A stretch of DNA of 5,973 nucleotides from Deltaproteobacteria bacterium. GTDB lineage: Bacteria; Myxococcota_A; UBA796; UBA2385. The position numbers and the translations under genes are program-made. The stretch covers positions 1 through 5,973 of the forward strand of contig JAERSX010000349.1 in NCBI GenBank assembly GCA_016845285.1, read 5' to 3'. The notes below the pieces were generated by a model. It was not told the DNA's origin. It did not search any database and saw only the letters and a program-made list of their open reading frames with translations. This document shows positions 1-5,973 of the stretch, in pieces. Position 1 is the first letter of the stretch. The number at the start of each line of letters is the position of its first letter.

Positions 1-309
1 GACCTCGTCAGCGACGATCTCGGTGCTGTAGCGGTCGCGTCCGTCGCGGTCCTGCCACTTGCGGGTCTGGATGCGGCCCTCGATGTAGAGCTGCTTGCCC
101 TTGCGGCAGAAGCGGTGGACGGTCTCGGCGCGCCGTCCCCACACGACCACACTGTGCCACTCGGTCTGGTCGTTCCAGTTGCCGTCGCGGTCCTTCATGC
201 GGTGCGTGGTGGCGAGGCGCAGGGTGACCACGGAGGTGCCACTGCCGGTGGTGCGCAGCTCGGGGTCCTGGCCGAGGTTCCCTACCAGGATGGCCTTGTT
301 GACGGTCAT
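1..309 (-). CDS. ssb: Single-stranded DNA-binding protein SSB (3' end outside window)
   Basis: This encodes the first 103 residues of the single-stranded DNA-binding protein, which coats ssDNA during replication, recombination and repair. The visible part is nearly the whole OB fold and aligns with E. coli SSB along its length: VNKAILVGNLGQDPELR at residues 3-19, QTEWHSVVVWGR at 48-59 with the conserved Trp51 and a second aromatic Trp57, RKGKQLYIEGRIQTRKW at 69-85, and DRYSTEIVADEV at 92-103. The flexible linker and acidic C-terminal tip that recruits partner proteins lie beyond position 1 and cannot be judged. The ATG at 309-307 is preceded by GGAG with a 7-base spacer, a good ribosome binding site, and the protein begins where family members begin. 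It is transcribed away from sua5. The family call is secure; whether this is the only ssb of the genome is unknown. Confidence 0.96.
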   Translation of the reverse strand, partial: MTVNKAILVGNLGQDPELRTTGSGTSVVTLRLATTHRMKDRDGNWNDQTEWHSVVVWGRRAETVHRFCRKGKQLYIEGRIQTRKWQDRDGRDRYSTEIVADEV

Positions 310-475
310 GGTTTCGCTCCGAAGGGGCCGCTTGAAAGGGGAGGCCGGGCCATTCGGTCCAGCACCGCCAAGGCCCCGTACACGCCCCCACTTAGGGCGC
401 CGCGCACACGCCGACAAGCGTTTCTGGCGGTCAGTTTCAGGCCGCTTGCGACACCTCTCCCACCAGACGCCCCCG

Positions 476-1411
476 GTGGACGGCGCCTGCGGGATAGACC
501 TGCAGACCAGGACGAGGGCAACCTTGGACCACATCGCGCAGGCCGTGCAGATCTTGCGAGCCGGAGGCCTGGTGGGCATGCCCACCGAGACGGTCTACGG
601 CCTGGCAGCCGATGCCTGCAGCCCCCTCGCTGTGCGGCGCATCTTCGCCGCCAAGGGTCGCCCCGCCGATCATCCCGTCATCGTCCACCTCGACAGCGCG
701 GCCTCCGCCCAGGCCTGGGGCCGCTGGAGCGCTGCGGCACAGGCCCTGGCCGAGGCCTTCTGGCCAGGCCCCCTGACCATGGTGCTTCCACGCGCCGGCC
801 ATGTGCTCGACGAGGTCACCGGGGGCCTGCCCACCGTTGGGCTCCGCGTGCCCGCTCACCCCGTGGCCCACCAGCTCCTCGCTGCCTTCGGCGGCGGCCT
901 CGCCGCCCCTTCGGCGAACCCCTTCGGCACCGTCTCACCCACGTCGGCTGCCCATGTCCGCGCCGCCTTCGGGGCCGATCTCAAGGTCCTCGACGGAGGC
1001 CCCTGCGCCGTGGGGCTCGAGAGCAGCATCGTGGATCTGTCCGGTCCCACACCGGCACTCCTCCGCCCCGGCGGCGTGCCGCGGCGAGCGCTGGAGGCCA
1101 TCGTCGGCCCCCTCGGACAGGCGGCGACTCCGGCACCCGGCACCCTCAAGGCCCACTACGCCCCCCGAACCTCCCTCTTGCTGACCGACGACGTGGTGGG
1201 CGAGGTGGCCCGCCTGGAGGCCGTCGGCCGCAGCGTGGCGGTGCTCCCGGCCGGCCCAGGCCATGCCCAGCGTCTCTACGCCGAGCTTCGTCGTCTCGAT
1301 GAGCTGGGTGTGGACCTGCTCGTGGCCGAGCGCTCCGACGACCTCGACATGCGCGAGGCCATCAACGATCGCCTCAGGCGAGCGGCAACCGGCAGCGGCG
1401 TGACCGAGTAG
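476..1411 (+). CDS. sua5: Threonylcarbamoyl-AMP synthase, two-domain Sua5 type
   Basis: This enzyme makes L-threonylcarbamoyladenylate from threonine, bicarbonate and ATP in the cytoplasm. TsaD/TsaB/TsaE then transfer the group to A37 of ANN-decoding tRNAs (t6A). With the GTG at 476 the product is 311 residues, the length of the two-domain Sua5 form rather than the short TsaC/YrdC form. Visible motifs are PTETVYGL (36-43), KGRP (60-63), SAN with SPT (146-156), LESSIVDL (181-188), LRPGGV (196-201), the conserved interdomain linker PGTLKAHYAP (221-230), and a C-terminal Sua5 domain (about 235-311) ending in AINDRLRRAA. The frame is open far upstream, into the antisense of ssb, but family homology starts near residue 6. 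The start is uncertain: GTG 476 keeps the usual N-terminal strand but has no clear Shine-Dalgarno, while TTG 524 has GAGGG 5 bases upstream and would give 295 residues. The gene converges on the kinase-like gene with a 6-base gap. Confidence 0.93.
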   Translation: MDGACGIDLQTRTRATLDHIAQAVQILRAGGLVGMPTETVYGLAADACSPLAVRRIFAAKGRPADHPVIVHLDSAASAQAWGRWSAAAQALAEAFWPGPLTMVLPRAGHVLDEVTGGLPTVGLRVPAHPVAHQLLAAFGGGLAAPSANPFGTVSPTSAAHVRAAFGADLKVLDGGPCAVGLESSIVDLSGPTPALLRPGGVPRRALEAIVGPLGQAATPAPGTLKAHYAPRTSLLLTDDVVGEVARLEAVGRSVAVLPAGPGHAQRLYAELRRLDELGVDLLVAERSDDLDMREAINDRLRRAATGSGVTE

Positions 1412-1417
1412 CGACGC

Positions 1418-2245
1418 TCAGCCCCGGTTCTTCGGCCTCCAGTCTGCGATGCGCAGCTTCCAGAGCCGGGCGATCTGGTCCGACTCTGGAGGCTCGTAGA
1501 TCAAGCGCTCGGCGAGCGCCTCGGCCATCTCGGCCTGGACGTGCTCTCGGATCATGCGCAGCCCGCTGGTCTCGCGGTAGCCCAGCAGGAAAGGGTCGAG
1601 ACCCCATGGGTTTGTCGCAAACAGACTCGCTCCGAGTTCGACGAAATCCGCGGTGCGAGGACCCCACGCACAACAGGTCCAGTCGACCACGCCGGTGATG
1701 CGCCAACCCTCGCGTAGATCCCTGACCCCGACGACATTTCCGAGGTGGTAGTCCATGTGTAGCAGACGTGCACGAGCGGGGTCGGCCCCCGGCAATGTGG
1801 GGATCCCAGACGTCGTATCTGCAGGTCGCTTGACCCTGTGAATGGTCGCCATCACACGTCCCATCTGCCAGCACAGCGTCTCGACGGAAGTACGCGACAA
1901 CCCTCTCTCGATCAACTCCTGCTCGGGGGGACGCCCCGGAAGCAGCGGCTGCAGCGCGATGGGCGGCTCACCATCGAGGATCAGCGATGGCGTAGCGACG
2001 CCGATCCCACGAACAAGAGCGATGGCCTCCGCCTCGGCTTCCAGCGGCGACATCGTGCCTCCATCGGGCCAGTGCCGAGGCCGATAGCCCTGCGCAAGGG
2101 GCACCTTGGCCACCATGGCCCGGCCATCTTCGAGGAGCACCTTGCAGACATGGTGCTCGCGGCCACCCCAAGCAGCCTGAACAGAGCGCGCCCGGATGCC
2201 GTGACGTGCCAGCAGATCCCGAACTGCCGAGATTGCCGCACTCAT
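1418..2245 (-). CDS. APH/choline-kinase-like phosphotransferase, substrate unknown
   Basis: The product is a 275-residue protein of the aminoglycoside phosphotransferase / choline kinase superfamily (protein-kinase-like fold). These enzymes phosphorylate small molecules such as aminoglycosides, choline, homoserine or other metabolites. Visible are the ATP-binding lysine in MVAKVPL (Lys47), an N-lobe helix rich in Glu (69-73), the catalytic loop LLHMDYHLGN with His163, Asp165 and Asn170, and the metal-binding Asp188 in VVDW followed by WGPRTADF. All catalytic residues are therefore intact. No signal peptide or membrane segment is seen. I chose the ATG at 2245-2243 because GAGAGGG lies about 6 bases upstream; an in-frame GTG at 2266 would add seven residues but lacks a comparable site. 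The gene is divergent from the sigma-54 activator across a DnaA-box-containing spacer. Nothing in the sequence identifies the substrate, and calling it an antibiotic-resistance gene would be unsupported. Confidence 0.85.
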   Translation of the reverse strand: MSAAISAVRDLLARHGIRARSVQAAWGGREHHVCKVLLEDGRAMVAKVPLAQGYRPRHWPDGGTMSPLEAEAEAIALVRGIGVATPSLILDGEPPIALQPLLPGRPPEQELIERGLSRTSVETLCWQMGRVMATIHRVKRPADTTSGIPTLPGADPARARLLHMDYHLGNVVGVRDLREGWRITGVVDWTCCAWGPRTADFVELGASLFATNPWGLDPFLLGYRETSGLRMIREHVQAEMAEALAERLIYEPPESDQIARLWKLRIADWRPKNRG

Positions 2246-2257
2246 CGCCACCCTCTC

Positions 2258-2285
2258 GTGTTCCACGCTTCACGGGTGTTCCACG
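2258..2285. repeat. Two direct copies of GTGTTCCACG
   Basis: Copies lie at 2258-2267 and 2276-2285, with starts 18 bases apart. They sit just upstream of the kinase-like gene start; the first abuts its ribosome binding site (about 2252-2258). Each contains TGTTCCACG, which resembles the left half of the parS palindrome bound by ParB, but the right half is not completed in either copy. They may equally be an operator for a local regulator of the kinase-like gene. Confidence 0.55.
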
Positions 2286-2381
2286 GAGGCGCAGGCCGTG
2301 TTCGCAAGCCGACTTGGCAGTCACACCGTGTCGCCCTTTGCACGGAACCCTCCCCCCGACGTTCCTCACCCCGAACATCGG

Positions 2382-2402
2382 TTGTCCACCACTTTATCCA
2401 CA
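2382..2402 (+). promoter_or_regulatory. DnaA-box pair 1
   Basis: A perfect consensus DnaA box, TTATCCACA, lies at 2394-2402. Twelve bases upstream in the same orientation, with a 3-base gap, is TTGTCCACC (2382-2390), one mismatch from TTGTCCACA, the form common in high-GC genomes. The core shared with pair 2 is 19 bases long, from GTCCAC to the end of the perfect box, with two differences. DnaA is the replication initiator and also a transcription factor; whether it acts here at an origin, a titration site or a promoter cannot be told from the sequence. Confidence 0.75.
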
Positions 2403-2501
2403 GCCCACACAGCGGGCCTGAGCCGATCTCACCCGCCAAGGTCCTCGGTGAGAACGGCGGTTCCGATCCGTTCGCCCAACTCTCCGCGAACAGACTCCGA
2501 C

Positions 2502-2522
2502 TCGTCCACAATTTTATCCACA
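2502..2522 (+). promoter_or_regulatory. DnaA-box pair 2
   Basis: A second perfect TTATCCACA lies at 2514-2522, exactly 120 bases downstream of the first and in the same orientation. It too is preceded at 12 bases by a weaker site, TCGTCCACA (2502-2510), one mismatch from TTGTCCACA. The flanks of the two pairs differ, so they are not simply copies of a recent 120-base duplication; selection for the box arrangement is more likely. The pair lies about 180 bases upstream of the activator gene start. Confidence 0.75.
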
Positions 2523-2537
2523 ACTCGTCGAACGCCC

Positions 2538-2547
2538 CGTGGAACAC
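2538..2547. repeat. Inverted copy of the GTGTTCCACG repeat
   Basis: CGTGGAACAC at 2538-2547 is the exact reverse complement of the 10-base repeat at 2258 and 2276, and lies 16 bases past the second perfect DnaA box. The three copies therefore bracket the DnaA-box region in opposed orientation. It overlaps a CACGTG hexamer at 2545-2550. Confidence 0.5.
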
Positions 2548-2700
2548 GTGCTTGTCGGGGTCTGGCTCGGCGAAACGGAGCAGCTGCGCCTCCCTCAGGC
2601 GAGCTTAGCCGACACCTCTTGTTCGTCTGGAGCGAGTGTCAAAGAGCTCCGAGGAACACAGCTCGGGAGGCCACTCACGGCAGCGGCACAGCCAGGGCCC

Positions 2701-4095
<1,395 letters not shown>

Positions 4096-4103
4096 GCGCC
4101 CCT

Positions 4104-4121
4104 CGCTGAGGCCGGTCAGCG
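4104..4121. terminator. Possible hairpin between convergent genes
   Basis: CGCTGA (4104-4109) and TCAGCG (4116-4121) form a 6-base stem with the 6-base loop GGCCGG. It begins 8 bases after the activator stop codon and overlaps the stop codon of the convergent receiver-like gene, so it could serve both. There is no clear T tract on either side and the stem is short, so a terminator role is tentative. Confidence 0.3.
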
Positions 4122-4562
4122 CTTCCGTCGCAACAGTCGATCGCGGAACGTCTTCTCGGCCGGGCCGGTGACCACGACGTGGCCCCGCCGTTCGATGAGA
4201 CGGCCCGCCCAGCGACGGATCTCCTCGGGCGCCAGCTGTCCACCGAGGTAGCCATCGCCCAGGCAGCTGGTCAGGCTCGCGCTCGGGTCTTCCAGTCGAT
4301 TCCAGCGATCGATCAGCCCCACCGCGGGTGGGTCACGCCCATCGGTCTTCAGCGCGCGACAGAGCCGAAAGATCACCGAAGCCCGGCCCCGGCTCATGGC
4401 CAGCAGCACAGCAGCGGGACGGACCCGACGGACCACCCGCAGGAGCTCCTCACCCGGTTCGGGCACGAGCACCTCGTAGCGCTCGTGCAAGGCACTCACG
4501 GCCCGCAGGCGTCCCCGAGGGTCGTCGTCGACCACGACGATCAGTGGGCCCCGGCCGCTCAC
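4116..4562 (-). CDS. Degenerate receiver-domain (pseudo-receiver) protein
   Basis: The 148-residue product looks like a stand-alone response-regulator receiver domain. The N-terminal strand IVVVDDDPRGRLRAVSAL (8-25) has the acidic pair Asp12/Asp13, followed by the expected alternation of strands and helices. The phosphoacceptor strand reads AAVLLAMSRG (50-59), so the aspartate that would be phosphorylated appears to be Ala55. The conserved Thr/Ser position (around VGLID, 81-85) and the Lys of the fifth strand (around GYLGG, 104-108) also seem absent. It is therefore probably not phosphorylated in the normal way and may act as a protein-interaction module. The tail is basic (RLLRRKR). The GTG start overlaps the aroE stop by 4 bases (GTGA), giving translational coupling. 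No effector domain is present. The family call is moderate because only the N-terminal motif is strong. Confidence 0.65.
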   Translation of the reverse strand: MSGRGPLIVVVDDDPRGRLRAVSALHERYEVLVPEPGEELLRVVRRVRPAAVLLAMSRGRASVIFRLCRALKTDGRDPPAVGLIDRWNRLEDPSASLTSCLGDGYLGGQLAPEEIRRWAGRLIERRGHVVVTGPAEKTFRDRLLRRKR

Positions 4563-5401
4563 GGAAGCCCCAGGATGTCGCGAATCTCGGAGACCTCGAC
4601 CGGGTTGCCGGTGAAGAGCTCGAAGGCGAGGGCTCCCTGGTGCATGAGCATGGCGTGTCCCTCGTGGAAGTGATGGCCCAGCGCCTCGCAGCGCGCACGC
4701 TGGGGAGGCGCCGCCATCCAGTAGTTGGCGTCGACCCAGTCGGCACCGCGGGACAGCACCGCAGCGTCCAGGGTGGCCACCAGAGACGCCGCAGGACCAG
4801 AGGTACAGTTCACCACGAGGTCGGCGCCTGCGGCGCCCTCAGCGAAGGCCTGGGGGCTCAGGGTCCATGCCCGCAGGGGCGCCCCGGCGACCTGACTCTG
4901 CAGGGCGGCGATGGCGGCCTCGGCACGCGAGAGCGTGCGGTTGAAGAAGCTCACTGCCGCCACCCCCCGATCGAGCAGCGCGCTGGCCACCGCACGGGCC
5001 GTACCTCCGGCGCCGAGGATGACGGCACGCCGTCCCCGCAAGCTCCCACCATCCGCCTCCAAGCTCCGCACGAGCCCCTCACCATCGGTGTTGTAGCCGG
5101 TGAGGGTGCCCTCCACCTGGATGACGGTGTTGACGGCGCCGGCCTCGGAGGCGGCGACGGTGACCCGGTCGAGATGGGGCAAGACCCGCTCCTTGAAGGG
5201 CACCGTGAGGTTGACGCCCACCAGGTCGAGCACCCGCACCGCCGAGGCCACCTCGTCGGCACGATCCGGGTGCACATCGAAGGCCACGTACACCGCATCG
5301 ATGCCGGTGCGGCGGAAGAGCTCGTTGTACATCGCCGGCGACAACGAGTGCCGCACGGGATGGCCCACCAGACCAAACACGCGGGTGCGCGCTGAGATCA
5401 C
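4559..5401 (-). CDS. aroE: Shikimate dehydrogenase (NADP+)
   Basis: This enzyme reduces 3-dehydroshikimate to shikimate with NADPH in the aromatic amino acid pathway. The 280-residue product has the family's usual length. The substrate-binding N-domain shows HSLSP (18-22), NLTVPFKE (64-71) with catalytic Lys70, GAVNT (88-92) with Asn91, and GYNTDGEG (102-109) with catalytic Asp106. The nucleotide-binding domain has GAGGTARA (130-137) and NRT (154-156), the latter typical of NADP preference. The C-terminal HQGALAFELFTG (254-265) carries the substrate-contacting Gln255. All key residues are present. The GTG start at 5401-5399 overlaps the ribF stop by 4 bases (GTGA), and the stop overlaps the next gene's start in the same way, so it is the middle gene of a coupled operon. 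A quinate/shikimate dehydrogenase of broader specificity is possible but less likely. Confidence 0.95.
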   Translation of the reverse strand: MISARTRVFGLVGHPVRHSLSPAMYNELFRRTGIDAVYVAFDVHPDRADEVASAVRVLDLVGVNLTVPFKERVLPHLDRVTVAASEAGAVNTVIQVEGTLTGYNTDGEGLVRSLEADGGSLRGRRAVILGAGGTARAVASALLDRGVAAVSFFNRTLSRAEAAIAALQSQVAGAPLRAWTLSPQAFAEGAAGADLVVNCTSGPAASLVATLDAAVLSRGADWVDANYWMAAPPQRARCEALGHHFHEGHAMLMHQGALAFELFTGNPVEVSEIRDILGLP

Positions 5402-5973
5402 GCGCCCGCCAGCACCGTCTGGGCCCGATCGATGTCAGCGCGGATCTGGATCACGAGGGCCTCGGGCCCCGAGAATGTCTGCTCGGCCCGGAGGCGGGCC
5501 ACGAAGGCGACGTCGAGCTGGTGGCCGTAGAGATCGCCACCCCCGTCGAGAAGGTGGACCTCGACCAGGCTCTGTCGCCCGTCGAAGGTGGGACGGGTGC
5601 CGAGGTTGGCCACGGCGTCCACCCACAAGCCACAGTCGACGCGGGCACGCACCGCGTAGACCCCCCGGGCCGGCAGGAGCTCGGCGTCGGTCTCGAGGTT
5701 GGCGGTGGGGAAGCCCATACGCCGACCCCGGCGGGCCCCCGCGACGACCGTGCCGCTGATGACATGGGGTCGACCCAGGAAGCGAGCGGCCTCGGCCACC
5801 GCGCCCTCCTCTACGAGTCGCCGGATGGCCGACGAGCTGACGGTGGCAGCGTCATCGCCCACTGTGAGCTGCCAGGCGCTGACCTGCGTGACCTCGACAT
5901 CCGGCAGCAGGCGGCGAACGAGGTCGACGTCGCCGGCGCGGGCCCGGCCGAAGCGGAAGTCGTAGCCAACCAC
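5398..5973 (-). CDS. ribF: Bifunctional riboflavin kinase / FAD synthetase, C-terminal 191 residues (5' end outside window)
   Basis: RibF converts riboflavin to FMN (kinase) and FMN to FAD (adenylyltransferase). The visible part starts inside the N-terminal FAD synthetase domain at VGYDFRFGRARAGD. It continues through the SSSAIRRLVEEG segment, which corresponds to the SSTxIR motif, and FLGRPHVISG, and then contains the whole riboflavin kinase domain. That domain shows GTVVAGARRGRRMGFPTANL with the PTAN nucleotide/metal-binding motif, GVYAV, NLGTRPTF, and VEVHLLD with the Glu expected to be the catalytic base, followed by LYGHQLDVAFVARLRAE. The N-terminal nucleotide-binding HxGH motif lies outside the window. 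The frame is open to the right edge, so no start is visible. The TGA stop overlaps the aroE start by 4 bases. Confidence 0.95.
   Translation of the reverse strand: MVGYDFRFGRARAGDVDLVRRLLPDVEVTQVSAWQLTVGDDAATVSSSAIRRLVEEGAVAEAARFLGRPHVISGTVVAGARRGRRMGFPTANLETDAELLPARGVYAVRARVDCGLWVDAVANLGTRPTFDGRQSLVEVHLLDGGGDLYGHQLDVAFVARLRAEQTFSGPEALVIQIRADIDRAQTVLAGA

Larger units (their letters stand above)
2246..2700. other. 455-base divergent non-coding spacer with DnaA boxes and repeats
   Basis: This is the only long non-coding stretch in the window, between the starts of the kinase-like gene (minus) and the FHA-sigma-54 activator gene (plus). It is visibly less GC-rich than the flanking genes around 2381-2530. 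It contains two tandem DnaA-box pairs, three copies of a 10-base repeat and two short inverted repeats, GAAC-N4-GTTC at 2452-2463 and GTTCGC-N10-GCGAAC at 2470-2491. I find no convincing sigma-70 or sigma-54 promoter pair, no RNA gene, no long AT-rich tract and no real coding frame; the open frames crossing it show no family resemblance. Promoters for both flanking genes presumably lie here. Confidence 0.75.

Noticed and set aside
8..391. Minus-strand open frame of 127 codons overlapping ssb
   Set aside because: It is a shifted frame of ssb; the frame starting at 309 gives a clear SSB and the other gives low-complexity Arg/Pro-rich sequence.
95..475. Long in-frame N-terminal extension of the sua5 reading frame
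   Set aside because: It runs antisense through ssb, shows no family similarity and is explained by GC-rich codon bias on the opposite strand; Sua5 homology starts near 490.
310..475. Promoters in the ssb-sua5 divergent spacer
   Set aside because: Candidate -35/-10 pairs match consensus poorly, and no sigma-54 type GG-N10-GC with good flanks was found; nothing specific could be supported.
1398..1416. GCGT/ACGC inverted repeat as a terminator between sua5 and the kinase-like gene
   Set aside because: Only 4 base pairs with a 12-base loop and no T tract; expected by chance.
1418..2245. Aminoglycoside resistance gene
   Set aside because: The superfamily motifs are shared with many metabolite kinases, and nothing in sequence or context points to an antibiotic substrate.
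2246..2700. A complete chromosomal replication origin
   Set aside because: Two good DnaA-box pairs are present, but there is no clear AT-rich unwinding element and no classical origin neighbour gene; kept as a hypothesis under findings, not annotated as oriC.
4328..5395. A 355-codon plus-strand open frame opposite aroE and the receiver-like gene
   Set aside because: It is Arg/Gly/His-rich with no domain, and the opposite strand carries an unambiguous aroE.

Overview
The window is a GC-rich bacterial chromosomal segment (roughly two-thirds G+C by eye) that is densely coded apart from one 455-base divergent spacer. A sigma-54 enhancer-binding protein with an N-terminal FHA domain in place of a two-component receiver is typical of Myxococcota and relatives (former Deltaproteobacteria), so that is my best guess at the source. 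This is inference; no rRNA or other taxonomic marker is present. There is no sign of a mobile element, tRNA, rRNA or CRISPR array.

Layout from left to right: (1) the 5' part of ssb, minus strand, running off the left edge. (2) A divergently oriented Sua5-type threonylcarbamoyl-AMP synthase gene (t6A tRNA modification), plus strand. (3) An APH/choline-kinase-like phosphotransferase gene, minus strand, convergent with sua5 and only 6 bases from it. (4) A 455-base non-coding divergent spacer (2246-2700) holding two perfect DnaA boxes (TTATCCACA) in the same orientation exactly 120 bases apart. Each is preceded at 12 bases by a weaker box-like 9-mer, and the set is flanked by three copies of the 10-mer GTGTTCCACG (two direct, one inverted) that resemble half of a ParB parS site. 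(5) A gene for an FHA-AAA+-Fis sigma-54 activator, plus strand. (6) A minus-strand group at the right: ribF (5' end outside the window), aroE and a small degenerate receiver-domain gene. Both junctions in this group are 4-base GTGA stop/start overlaps, which points to one translationally coupled operon. It converges on the activator gene.

Most genes are housekeeping: DNA replication/repair (ssb), tRNA modification (sua5), flavin cofactor synthesis (ribF) and the shikimate pathway (aroE). The unusual parts are the DnaA-box spacer and the pseudo-receiver at the end of the ribF-aroE operon. The spacer could be a replication-origin-related locus, a DnaA-titrating site, or a DnaA-controlled promoter region for the sigma-54 activator and/or the kinase-like gene. 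No classical origin neighbour (dnaA, dnaN, gyrB, rpmH, parAB) and no obvious AT-rich unwinding element is visible, so an origin is not established.
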